Shown here in pieces: positions 42,686-51,214 of a stretch of 64,000 nt of DNA (within the stretch, counting starts at the first letter, position 1; each line of letters begins with the position of its first letter). A program made the position numbers and the translations under genes. This DNA comes from DATLFA01 sp039915945. Its GTDB lineage: Bacteria; Actinomycetota; Acidimicrobiia; Acidimicrobiales; WLNW01. The notes under the pieces were generated by a model, which made no database searches, was not told the DNA's origin, and worked only from the letters and a program-made list of their open reading frames with translations. The stretch covers positions 26,008 to 90,007 of the forward strand of contig JBDSMH010000102.1 in the NCBI GenBank assembly GCA_039915945.1, written 5' to 3'.

Positions 42686-43581
42686 AAGACTTCACCGACA
42701 AGGTTGCAGTGGTGACCGGCGGCGCCAGTGGCATCGGCCGCGCGACCGGACAGAGATTCGCCGAACTCGGCATGAAAGTGGTGCTCGCCGATATCGAGGG
42801 GCCGGCACTTGCGGCCGTCGTCTCCGACATGCGCGATCAGTCACTCGAGGTCACGGGTGTACAAACCGACCTCACACAGTGGGCGTCCGTGAAGGCCGCG
42901 GCCGACGAGGCGGTGCGCACGTACGGCAAGATCAACGTCGCATTCCTGAACGCCGGCGTTGCGTCGGGAGGGCGCGGCAACATGTGGGACGTCGATCTCA
43001 ACGATTGGGCGTGGGGCATGGCCGTCAACGTGTGGGGCGTCATCCATGGCATCAAGGCCTTCTTGCCCGTCATGACCGCTCAGGACGAAGAAGGGCATTG
43101 CGTCATCACTTCGTCGTCGGTCGGAGTCATCGCCCCGACGCCGTCAGGTGGTGTGTACGCGATGACCAAAGCGGCAGGACTCAGCATGGCCGAGGTGCTC
43201 TACGGTCAACTGCGCGCGCAAGGATCCAAGGTCTCGGCATCGGTGTTGGTGCCGCCCGGAACCATCAACACCGGCTTGTTCACCTCGAACCGCAACCGCC
43301 AAGCGGAATACGCACCGATCGAACCGCGCGACGAGGCACCGACGCTCACCTACGCGCAGATGCTCGAGCGCATGAACGCGAGCGGCAACCCGCGCCGTTC
43401 GATCGAACCCGACGAGGTGGCCGAGTATGTCGTCGAGGGGATTCAGAACGACACGTTCTGGATCTTGCCCGGCGATCGTCATCCCGACATTCGTGACAAC
43501 TTCGATGCGCTGGCGCGAGCGCGGAGCCACTCGCTGCTCACGCGGGGCGACCCGCTCGACTACTTGCAGAAGCCGACCTAG
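42682..43581 (+). CDS. Short-chain dehydrogenase/reductase
   Basis: The 299-residue protein has the classical SDR motifs: VAVVTGGASGIGRATGQRF (cofactor loop), NVAFLNAGVAS, ITSSSVG with the catalytic Ser and GVYAMTKAAGLSM with Tyr-x-x-x-Lys. An Asp at the end of the second strand (VLADIEG) favours NAD(H). It is the last gene of the CaiB/Ltp operon and overlaps the DUF35 gene. Oxidation of a hydroxyacyl-CoA is a fair guess. Confidence 0.9.
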   Translation: MKDFTDKVAVVTGGASGIGRATGQRFAELGMKVVLADIEGPALAAVVSDMRDQSLEVTGVQTDLTQWASVKAAADEAVRTYGKINVAFLNAGVASGGRGNMWDVDLNDWAWGMAVNVWGVIHGIKAFLPVMTAQDEEGHCVITSSSVGVIAPTPSGGVYAMTKAAGLSMAEVLYGQLRAQGSKVSASVLVPPGTINTGLFTSNRNRQAEYAPIEPRDEAPTLTYAQMLERMNASGNPRRSIEPDEVAEYVVEGIQNDTFWILPGDRHPDIRDNFDALARARSHSLLTRGDPLDYLQKPT

Positions 43582-43593
43582 CGGACGGCCACA

Positions 43594-44571
43594 TCATTCG
43601 AAGGTGATGACCGTCTTGCCGATGACGCTGCCGTTGGCGACGGCTTCGACGGCGTCGGGCAGAGCGGAGAACGGCGCAGTGTGGGCAAAGTTCGTCAATT
43701 TGCCCTGCGCCGCCAACGCCAACAGTGCTTCGTGATCGGCTTCGCTCTCCTCGCGCGTAAAGCCGCCGGCGTAGACCCCGACCAACGAGTAGTTGTGGCG
43801 CACCGCGTGCACCGTGTTGACCTGTATCCACCGCCCGCTGGCGAAGCCGACGGCCAACAGGCGACCGAACGGCGCGATACACCGCAGCGATGCTTCTGCC
43901 GGCTCACCACCGACGGGGTCGTAGATGACGTCGGCGCCATGACCGTCGGTCACCGCGCGCACGGTTTCGGGGACATTGTCGACGGAACGATCGATGACAA
44001 CGTCGGCACCCATGCTCCGGCAGTACGCCACTTTGTCGGCGCCCGCAGCCACCGCTATCACGCGCGCACCGAGCGCGCGACCGAGTTGTACCGCGGTCGC
44101 ACCGGATCCGCCGGCGGCGCCCAGCACGAGAAGCCACTCCCCTTCGCGCAACGCGCCGCGGCGCACAAGACCGATCCATGCGGTGGAGAACCCGATGCGG
44201 AAGCCCGCTGCGTCGACGTCGCTCATGTCGTCGGGCACGCGAAACGCGCTGACCGCGCGGACGATGGTGGACTCGGCGAACCCGCCCCGTCCGTCGGTGA
44301 AGCTCGTCACCGACATGACACGCGTACCCACCGCGAGGTCGACGCCGGGGCCGACCGCGTCGACGATGCCACACACCTCTTGTCCCGGCACGAAGGGCAA
44401 TGGCGGTGTCAACGCATACGTCGACTGACACATGAAGGCGTCGGGCATGCCGATCGCCGCCCCCGTCACCCGCAACCGCACCTCGCCCTCGCCCGGCGTC
44501 GGCTCGTCGATCTCGACGAGGCGCAACGCGTCTCGAGGGGCACCATGTTGTTGAACTTGCCAAGCGCGCAC
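43594..44571 (-). CDS. MDR-type NADPH:quinone oxidoreductase-like protein
   Basis: The 325-residue protein is a zinc-free medium-chain dehydrogenase: RLRVTGAAIGMPDAFMCQ, PFVPGQEVCGIVDAVG, GGFAESTIV and the nucleotide loop LLVLGAAGGSGATAVQLGRA. AGADKVAYCRSMGADVVI follows the second strand. Members act on enoyl-CoA or enones or quinones. It is convergent with the SDR and upstream of another SDR. Confidence 0.88.
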   Translation of the reverse strand: MRAWQVQQHGAPRDALRLVEIDEPTPGEGEVRLRVTGAAIGMPDAFMCQSTYALTPPLPFVPGQEVCGIVDAVGPGVDLAVGTRVMSVTSFTDGRGGFAESTIVRAVSAFRVPDDMSDVDAAGFRIGFSTAWIGLVRRGALREGEWLLVLGAAGGSGATAVQLGRALGARVIAVAAGADKVAYCRSMGADVVIDRSVDNVPETVRAVTDGHGADVIYDPVGGEPAEASLRCIAPFGRLLAVGFASGRWIQVNTVHAVRHNYSLVGVYAGGFTREESEADHEALLALAAQGKLTNFAHTAPFSALPDAVEAVANGSVIGKTVITFE

Positions 44572-44620
44572 GGGGTGACGTTAGTCGTAACCGATTCGGC
44601 GTTGCCGCTTCAGCGAACAC

Positions 44621-45382
44621 TCACAGCGGCATGCTCTGTCCGCCGTCGACCATGAGGCTGTGGCCCGTGATATACGACGCATCGTCGCTCGCGAGAAACA
44701 CTGCCGCTCGACCGATATCGAGTTCGCAGTCGCCCACGCGCCCCAACGAGGCCCCTGCCATTGCCATGGCAACTTGCTCAGGGTTGGCTGCGGCCCATTC
44801 GTCGAACTGGTCGGACTTGGCAAATGGACAGATGGCGTTGACATTGATGCCGAACTTGCCCCATTCCTTTGCCGCAATACGAGTGATCGCGCGCACGGCC
44901 TCTTTGACGGGCCCGTAAGACGCGTAACCGGAGGCCGCGCCGATGCCCGCGCCTGACCCGAAGTTGATGACCTTGCCTCGCCGCTCACGCAGCTGCGGAA
45001 GGCACGCCTGCATCGTGTTCGTCACGCCGAGGTAGCCGACGCGCCACATCTTTTCGATGCCCGACAACGGCGTGTCCTCGAACGGCTGCACCTTGACCTT
45101 GGCCAACGCACACGTGACCAGTATGTCGATGCCGCCGAACTGCTCGACCACACGCGCCACTGCGGCATCTACTTGCGCGCGATCGGCGACATCACATTCG
45201 ATGCCGATGGCCTCGGTGCCGCGACCGGCGCATTCGTTCGCCGCCGCCGCGGCCGCGACGCCGTCGATGTCGACGATGGCGATGCGTGCACCCTCGGATG
45301 CGAACGCACACGCAATGCCTCGCCCGATTCCCTGACCGCCGCCCGTAACGAGCGCGACCTTGTTGTTCAGTCTGTCCCCCAT
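44621..45382 (-). CDS. Short-chain dehydrogenase/reductase
   Basis: The ATG at 45382 has a GGGGGAC ribosome binding site. The 253-residue protein has VALVTGGGQGIGRGIACAFA, IAIVDIDG (NAD preference), IDILVTCALA in place of the usual NNAG motif, NFGSGAGIG with Ser and YASYGPVKEAV with Tyr-x-x-x-Lys, and YITGHSLMVDGGQSMPL at the end. A shared direction with the MDR gene suggests an operon. The substrate is unknown. Confidence 0.9.
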   Translation of the reverse strand: MGDRLNNKVALVTGGGQGIGRGIACAFASEGARIAIVDIDGVAAAAAANECAGRGTEAIGIECDVADRAQVDAAVARVVEQFGGIDILVTCALAKVKVQPFEDTPLSGIEKMWRVGYLGVTNTMQACLPQLRERRGKVINFGSGAGIGAASGYASYGPVKEAVRAITRIAAKEWGKFGINVNAICPFAKSDQFDEWAAANPEQVAMAMAGASLGRVGDCELDIGRAAVFLASDDASYITGHSLMVDGGQSMPL

Positions 45383-45464
45383 TGTCCCCCGCTCCATGGG
45401 AGCCGCTCGGGCTCGGACGCAGCCTAATCGGGCGTGCGCTGCCACATCGCGAGATCCGTCCGGT

Positions 45465-45680
45465 CGACCACGCTTCGATACGGTCGCGGTCGCGTGCCTC
45501 GGGCAGCGAGTCGTCGAGTTCCAGTTCGACCATCTCGTCGTGATCTTCTCCGCCGGCGAGACCGGTTCCGTGCGCGGTCGATCCGACTTCGACGAGAAGG
45601 ATGGTCACATCGGGCAGTTCGGGAATCTCGAGGCTCACTGCGGCTCGCAATCGCGGATCAAGAGTTCCTTTCCCACGCAT
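45465..45680 (-). pseudogene. Remnant of a predicted nucleotidyltransferase gene
   Basis: The frame from ATG 45680 opens MRGKGTLDPRLRAAVSLEIP and has VTILLVEVGSTAHGTGLAGG followed by EDHDEMVELELD. This matches the N-terminal catalytic loop (GSxAHGTG...DxD) of a family of predicted nucleotidyltransferases normally over 200 residues. After about 70 codons the frame loses any likeness and runs into the SDR promoter region, so the rest is gone. It is a fragment, not a working gene. It fills most of the 372-bp space before the flavoprotein gene. Confidence 0.5.
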
Positions 45681-45690
45681 GCGCGCGCCA

Positions 45691-45720
45691 AACGATTTCG
45701 ATCATTTGATCGAAATCGTT
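45691..45720. promoter_or_regulatory. Perfect 30-bp palindromic operator
   Basis: AACGATTTCGATCA and TGATCGAAATCGTT are perfect 14-bp arms around TT. It lies 34 bp upstream of the flavoprotein GTG at 45755. Such length suggests a TetR-type dimer pair or another strong dimeric regulator. Confidence 0.75.
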
Positions 45721-45754
45721 GGACCGACTACGATGCCGTGGTCGAGGGGGTCTC

Positions 45755-47767
45755 GTGGGTGGCTTTCCGCATCTGCTGTCGTCGGGTCGCATCGGCTCGA
45801 TGGAACTGCGCAACCGCATCGTGATGTCGCCGATGGGCGATGACTTGTGCAATCCCGATGGCACGGTCTCCGATGTGCAACTCGCCTACTCCGAGGCTCG
45901 CGCTCGAGGGGGCGTGGCGCTCGTGATGCTCGGCTCCGTCGCGGTGGCGCACCCGATGGGCACGTCCAACAAGTGCCAGACCGGCATCTCGGATGACCGT
46001 TTCATCCCCGGTCTGCGTCAACTGGCCGACGCCGTGCACGGCCACGGCGCCAAGATCGGCCTGCAACTCACGCACGCCGGCAAGATCGGCATCAACGACA
46101 TGATCGCCGGACGTCCGATGTGGGTACCGTCGCTGCCGAAGGAGGGCGACTTCGACCCGCTCTTCATGCAAGTGACACCGGACGAGGCTGCGAAGCAGGC
46201 TGAGCCGTTCAGTTCGCCGACGTTCAAGATCGAACATCATCCGATGACCGTCGACGACATCGCGACGGTCATCCAGTGGTTTGTTGCCGCGACCGCCCGA
46301 GCGCGCGAAGCCGGCATCGACGGCATCGAGTTGCACGGCGGCCACGGCTACCTGCTCGACGAATTCCTCTCGCCCGCCACGAATTTCCGTACCGACGATT
46401 ATGGCGGCAGCGTCGAGAACCGTGCCCGCCTCTTGACCGAAACGCTGCGCGCCATCCGCGCTCGTGTAGGCAGCGACTACCCGTTGTGGATTCGCATGAA
46501 TGCGCACGAGTACTTCTACGAAGGCACGACTTTGCCCGATGCCATCGTGACGGCCAAGCTCGCCGTCGAGGCCGGCGTCGACGCATTGCATGTGTCCACC
46601 TACGGCGATCCGTCGAAGGCGATCTCGTTCTCCGAAGCGCACACCACGCACTTCCCCGGTCACTTCGTCGGCTACGCGCGGGAAATCAAGCGCCACGTAG
46701 CCGTGCCCGTGATCACCGTCGGGCGCATCTCGCCCGAACTCGGTGATCAACTCATCGGTGAAGGCGCCTGCGACTTCGTGGCGATGGGACGCAAGCTGCT
46801 CGCTGATCCTGATCTACCGAACAAGCTGATTGCCGGCAACGCCGACGATGTGAAGCCGTGTATGTACCACTACCGGTGCATCAGCCAGATCTTCATCCGC
46901 GAAGGTGTTCGCTGCGCGATGAACCCCAGCACCGGGCGCGAACGCGAGCTGACGATCAACCGCGTGAGCGACATGCAGCGCACCGTGCTCGTTGTCGGAG
47001 GTGGACCCGCAGGCATGGAAGCAGCACGACTCGCCGCACTCCGCGGACACACCGTCATCTTGGCGGAGGCGTCATCCCGACTCGGCGGCAAATTGGTCTA
47101 CGCCGCCAAGACATACGCACCCAATGCGGATGTCTTGCGCTGGCTCGAAGCCCAGATCGCGAAGCTCGAAATCGATGTGCGTCTCGACTTCAGCGTCGAC
47201 GCCGACTCTGCGCGCGCAAGTGGTGCCGACACCGTGATCGCGGCCGTCGGCGCGGACTGGGCGCGGCCGGCCATCGCCGGCATCGACAACGCGCTCGTCC
47301 GCACGGTCGAAGAGCTCGACCCGTGGTTGGTCGGCGGCCGGCCGCTCACCGGTGACCGCATCGTCGTCATCGGCGGCGGTCGAGCGGGTATGGGCCTCGC
47401 CGATCTCGCGTCGCACCAAGGCAAGGAAGTCACCGTCGTCGAAGCGTCGTCGGTCTTCGCGCCACAGATCGGGTTGGTCGCTCGGTGGCGGCTCGTACAC
47501 GAGCTGCGGGAGCGGGGCGTCGAGCTGATCTCGAGCGCGACCGTCGACCGCATCGATCGCGATTCGGCAACCATCATCGTGGATCAGTTACGACGTGAGA
47601 TCCCCGCCGATCTCGTGCTCGTCGCCTCCCGCATTGACGCGCGCCGCGCCGCGGTCGACGCGTTGCGATCGAGCGGGCTCGAGGTCCACGCGGTCGGCGA
47701 CTGCACCGGCGCCGGTTTCATCGAAGGTGCGATGCTCGATGCCGCAACGCTGGCGGTGCGGCTGTGA
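45755..47767 (+). CDS. 2,4-dienoyl-CoA-reductase-like flavin oxidoreductase (OYE + FAD domain)
   Basis: The 670-residue protein has an old-yellow-enzyme barrel (about 1-370: GSMELRNRIVMSPMGDDLCN, LQLTHAGKIG, IELHGGHGYLLDEFLSPATN), a Cys cluster region (CMYHYRCISQIFIREGVRCA, four Cys for 4Fe-4S) and a Rossmann FAD/NAD domain (VLVVGGGPAGMEAARLAALR). This is the layout of FadH-type 2,4-dienoyl-CoA reductase and trimethylamine dehydrogenase. The GTG at 45755 follows GAGGGGG. The palindrome at 45691 is just upstream. Reduction of an unsaturated ring or chain CoA ester is inferred. Confidence 0.92.
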   Translation: MGGFPHLLSSGRIGSMELRNRIVMSPMGDDLCNPDGTVSDVQLAYSEARARGGVALVMLGSVAVAHPMGTSNKCQTGISDDRFIPGLRQLADAVHGHGAKIGLQLTHAGKIGINDMIAGRPMWVPSLPKEGDFDPLFMQVTPDEAAKQAEPFSSPTFKIEHHPMTVDDIATVIQWFVAATARAREAGIDGIELHGGHGYLLDEFLSPATNFRTDDYGGSVENRARLLTETLRAIRARVGSDYPLWIRMNAHEYFYEGTTLPDAIVTAKLAVEAGVDALHVSTYGDPSKAISFSEAHTTHFPGHFVGYAREIKRHVAVPVITVGRISPELGDQLIGEGACDFVAMGRKLLADPDLPNKLIAGNADDVKPCMYHYRCISQIFIREGVRCAMNPSTGRERELTINRVSDMQRTVLVVGGGPAGMEAARLAALRGHTVILAEASSRLGGKLVYAAKTYAPNADVLRWLEAQIAKLEIDVRLDFSVDADSARASGADTVIAAVGADWARPAIAGIDNALVRTVEELDPWLVGGRPLTGDRIVVIGGGRAGMGLADLASHQGKEVTVVEASSVFAPQIGLVARWRLVHELRERGVELISSATVDRIDRDSATIIVDQLRREIPADLVLVASRIDARRAAVDALRSSGLEVHAVGDCTGAGFIEGAMLDAATLAVRL

Positions 47768-47842
47768 GCACCACCTGCCGGGCGGTCCGCTTCAACGTGC
47801 GCATCTCACCCCACCACACCCACTGAACGAGACGAGGACAAC

Positions 47843-48625
47843 ATGCTCTTACAGGACAAGGTCATTGCGGTGGTCGGTGTCGGCCCCGGTCTCGGCCGCG
47901 AGGTCGCACGATTGTGCTTGCGCGACGGTGCGTCGGTGGCCCTGGGCGCGCGAACACTGGATCGCTGCGAGCAGACGGCACGCGAACTCGACGCCTCCGG
48001 CACACATACCCTCGCCGGGGTCGTCGACGTCGACCAGCAATCATCCGCCGACGCGTTCATCGCGTCCACGGTCGAGCGCTTCGGTCGGCTCGACGGCGTG
48101 GCTGTCGTCGCGGCCAACGTCACGACCATCACGGACGCCACCGGCATCGATGATGACGTGTGGCGCGCATCGTTCGAAACCAACATCCTCGGCCCACTGC
48201 ACATGGTGCGCGCGAGCCGAGCCGCGCTCGAAGCCAACGGCGGCGGGTCGGTCGTGTTCACGGGAACACAAGCAGCATATGACCCGAAAGCCGGCATGGC
48301 CGCGTACGGCGTTACGAAGGGCGGTGCCCAGCTGTCCCTGATGCACTACCTCGCCCGCGAGCTCGGTGGCGCCCGCATACGCGTCAACAGCATCGAGACG
48401 AGTTGGATGCTCGGCCCGCTCGTGCAGGACTACATGGACTACGCCGCGAAGCAACAGGGCGTCACCGCGGCCGACCTCATCGCCGGCATCGCAAAAGACT
48501 GGCCGATACCCGACATGCCCCGCGACGAGGACGTCGCCGAGGGATTCACATTCTTCCTCTCCGATCGGGCGCGCATGATCACCGGTCAGACGCTGCGCAT
48601 CAACGCCGGGGAATACCTTTCGTGA
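47843..48625 (+). CDS. Short-chain dehydrogenase/reductase
   Basis: The 260-residue protein has VIAVVGVGPGLGREVARLCL (an SDR loop with GVGPGLG in place of TGxxxGIG), GVAVVAANVTTI, VFTGTQAAY, and AAYGVTKGGAQL with Tyr-x-x-x-Lys. The Ser/Tyr/Lys set thus looks usable though the Ser is Thr-like (GT). It ends MITGQTLRINAGEYLS. It follows the flavoprotein by 75 bp and its stop overlaps the next start by 4 bp. Confidence 0.88.
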   Translation: MLLQDKVIAVVGVGPGLGREVARLCLRDGASVALGARTLDRCEQTARELDASGTHTLAGVVDVDQQSSADAFIASTVERFGRLDGVAVVAANVTTITDATGIDDDVWRASFETNILGPLHMVRASRAALEANGGGSVVFTGTQAAYDPKAGMAAYGVTKGGAQLSLMHYLARELGGARIRVNSIETSWMLGPLVQDYMDYAAKQQGVTAADLIAGIAKDWPIPDMPRDEDVAEGFTFFLSDRARMITGQTLRINAGEYLS

Positions 48626-49023
48626 CGAATGTCGACCGCGTGACCGAGATCGTGCGCCGTCTCGGCGACTTCGACTTCGACGGTGTAGCCGAGATGTTGT
48701 CCCCGGCATTCGTGCAGGAGTACCCCTATCTGCCGATGCCGGCATCGCCCAGTCGCATCGAAGGCGCCGCGGCGTTTCTCGAGTTCTGCCGCGCCGGCAT
48801 GACGTCATTCGCACCGTACGCATTTCGCATCGACGCGATCTACGAGACGACCGACCCGCAGCTCATCATCGCCGAATACTCGTCGCATACACACCTGCTC
48901 GACACCAACGCTCCCTACAGCAATCGGTACGTCGGTATGTTCCGTTTCGGCTCCGACGACAAGTTGGTGCTGTGGCGCGAGTACCTCAACCCGCAGATCA
49001 TTGCCGATGCCTTCGGCGCGTAG
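48622..49023 (+). CDS. NTF2/SnoaL-like protein
   Basis: The 133-residue product starts VTNVDRVTEIVRRLGDFDFD with the GTG overlapping the SDR stop. The rest (AEMLSPAFVQEYPYLPMPAS, FAPYAFRIDAIYETTDPQLI, NRYVGMFRFGSDDKLVLWRE) is the cone-shaped NTF2 fold used by limonene-epoxide hydrolase, ketosteroid isomerase and SnoaL cyclases. Its place in the operon suggests an isomerase or hydrolase step. The active residues cannot be assigned. Confidence 0.8.
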   Translation: MTNVDRVTEIVRRLGDFDFDGVAEMLSPAFVQEYPYLPMPASPSRIEGAAAFLEFCRAGMTSFAPYAFRIDAIYETTDPQLIIAEYSSHTHLLDTNAPYSNRYVGMFRFGSDDKLVLWREYLNPQIIADAFGA

Positions 49024-49654
49024 CACGACGCGACGCGGCGCGACCGCCGCCGCACAGCGCGCGCGTCGCGACACGGGCGCGACGAGCCGAGGGCTGCTAC
49101 TCGACGTAGCCGAGAAGCTCTTCGCCGAACACGGCGCCGAGGGTGTGTCGATCCGCGCCATCAACGCAGCCGCCGGGTTCGGCCCTGCGGCCGTGAACTA
49201 CCACTTCGGCAGCAAGGACGACCTTCTGCAGGCGGTCGTGCTCCGCCGCTTCCGCGAGGTGACCGCGCGACAGCTCGAGCTGCTGACCATCGCCGAGCAA
49301 TTGCCGCGTCCAACGACCCCGCAGCTCGTGGGCATCATCGCCACGCCGTTCTTCGAACTGCTTTCCGCCGAGCCGACTGCCGGATTGAGGTGGATGCAGC
49401 TGGCGACACGCCTCGCGCAGGCGAATGATCCACGCGTGACCCTGCGCGGCCGGCCGGACCTGTTCGAGGAGCGGTTGATGACGCTGATCGTGCGCCGCTA
49501 TCCGGCGCATCCGATCGATTTCCTCGAGCCCCGTTGGCGACTGGCGATCCTGGCCCTCATGGCACTGATCAGCGCATCAGGTGACGAGTTCGCGCCGGCA
49601 ATGCTGATCCGTTTCACCGCCCGGGGATTCGACGGTATGTGCACGATGGATTGA
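49007..49654 (+). CDS. TetR-family regulator
   Basis: The ATG at 49007 overlaps the NTF2 gene by 17 bp. The 215-residue product has a basic start (STTRRGATAAAQRARRDTG) and a TetR helix-turn-helix (LLLDVAEKLFAEHGAEGVSI, GPAAVNYHFGSKDDLLQAV), then a ligand domain (LRWMQLATRLAQANDP). Coupling to SDR and NTF2 genes makes it a likely regulator of this operon, possibly of the palindrome at 45691. Confidence 0.9.
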   Translation: MPSARSTTRRGATAAAQRARRDTGATSRGLLLDVAEKLFAEHGAEGVSIRAINAAAGFGPAAVNYHFGSKDDLLQAVVLRRFREVTARQLELLTIAEQLPRPTTPQLVGIIATPFFELLSAEPTAGLRWMQLATRLAQANDPRVTLRGRPDLFEERLMTLIVRRYPAHPIDFLEPRWRLAILALMALISASGDEFAPAMLIRFTARGFDGMCTMD

Positions 49655-49718
49655 TCAGCCTGTCATTCGAGGGGACCCAGATGACGCCAGATACGCAAGC
49701 CGCGGTGACGACCGAGCG

Positions 49719-51020
49719 TCAGTGATCGGCGCGGTCGGCCGCTGCTGCGGCAGCGGCGGCAACCGCGGTCTCGGGTGACGAGCCGATACCGAGTCCGCCG
49801 TGCAGTCGGGCGAGCATGGGCCACGCGACGGCAGCCGCGACGATCGGCCCTGCGCCACCGACGAAAATCGACCAGCGCGGTCCGACGTGTTCACCGATCC
49901 AGCCGACCATCGGTCCCCCGATGGGCGTGCTGCCCATGAATGCCATCGACCACAACGCGAGTACCCGCCCGCGCATCTCCGGCGGTGTCGCCAACTGCAA
50001 CGTGGCGTTGGCGGCGACGAGGAATGTCACCGAGGCGCCGCCCAACGCCACGAGCGCTACGAGTTCGATGCCCTGCGTGGGCGCGGCCGCGCTCGCGAAC
50101 ATGAACACACCGAGCACCACCGTCACTCGCAGCAACAGGCCACGAGTTACGTTCATCCGAGCGGCGTAACCGAGCCCGACGATCACCGCGCCGACGCCCA
50201 TCGCCGCGGTGAACAAGCTGTAGGTGCCCGCGCCGCCGTGGAACGTGTCTTTTGCGAGTAGCGGCAGCGTCACTCCGGTCTCGTAGGTGAGCATCCCCAC
50301 GACGAACATCAAGATGACGGGCACCCGCAACTGCGGCGTGCGCCAGACGTATCGCATGCCTTCACGGACTTGGCGTCGGGCGCGCGCTTGGCGCGGTTGG
50401 ATGTGGAGCTCATCCTTGTGCAGCATCAGCAGCGCGATGACCACAGTGGCGTAGGTGACTCCGTTCAACAAGAAGCAAGGGCTGATACCGAGCTGATTGA
50501 TCGTGACACCCGCGAGCGCGGGGCCGAACACCCGAGACACGTTGAAGTTGATGTTGTTGAGCGATACCGCGTTGGTCAACAGCTCTGGACCCACGAGCTC
50601 GATGGGCATCGATTGGCGCACCGGGTTGTCGAACACGAGCACGAATCCGAGCATGAGCGCCAACCCGTACACCATCCACACTTCGACGGTTTCGGTTGCC
50701 GTGAGTGCCCAAAGCGCGAGCGCGAGCACACCCGACAACAGCTGCGTGATGATGAGAAGCTTTTGTTTGTCGACGCGGTCTACGAGCAGACCACCCGCAG
50801 GGGCGAAGAACAACACCGGCAACGCTTGGCACGCGATGACAACGCCCAGCGCCGTGCCCGAGCCGGTGAGCCGCAACACGAGCCACCCTTGCCCGATCTG
50901 TTGCATCCACGTGCCGGCCTGCGAGATCGTCTGACCGAGTATGTAGAGCCGGAAGTTGCGTACCTGGAGGGCGGCGAACGTTCGCTTGCGCGCCGAGACC
51001 ACCGGCACCGACGCGCTCAT
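49719..51020 (-). CDS. MFS transporter, EntS-like
   Basis: The 433-residue protein has about 12 helices: FRLYILGQTISQAGTWMQQI at the start is typical of the MFS_3/EntS group, then GWLVLRLTGSGTALGVVIA, PAGGLLVDRVDKQKLLI (motif A-like) and MRGRVLALWSMAFMGSTPIG. This group exports siderophores and drugs. The start at 51020 is used. It is divergent from the second MFS gene across 194 bp. The end is Ala-rich. Confidence 0.85.
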   Translation of the reverse strand: MSASVPVVSARKRTFAALQVRNFRLYILGQTISQAGTWMQQIGQGWLVLRLTGSGTALGVVIACQALPVLFFAPAGGLLVDRVDKQKLLIITQLLSGVLALALWALTATETVEVWMVYGLALMLGFVLVFDNPVRQSMPIELVGPELLTNAVSLNNINFNVSRVFGPALAGVTINQLGISPCFLLNGVTYATVVIALLMLHKDELHIQPRQARARRQVREGMRYVWRTPQLRVPVILMFVVGMLTYETGVTLPLLAKDTFHGGAGTYSLFTAAMGVGAVIVGLGYAARMNVTRGLLLRVTVVLGVFMFASAAAPTQGIELVALVALGGASVTFLVAANATLQLATPPEMRGRVLALWSMAFMGSTPIGGPMVGWIGEHVGPRWSIFVGGAGPIVAAAVAWPMLARLHGGLGIGSSPETAVAAAAAAAADRADH

Positions 51021-51214
51021 GCGTTGATGTGGTCGACGGTCGGCACCGGAGCAGTCTCGCGCTTCTCTGCCCACCTGCACCGCGCCGGGCTCGCACTACG
51101 AGTCATCTGTGGCGGGGAGCACACCATCGGACACGAAGATTCCGGGTATCGGCGACCGTAGCCTCCCCTCGGGACGGCGTTAGGAAATGCTCGCGACCCG
51201 AAGGTGGAGTCCTC

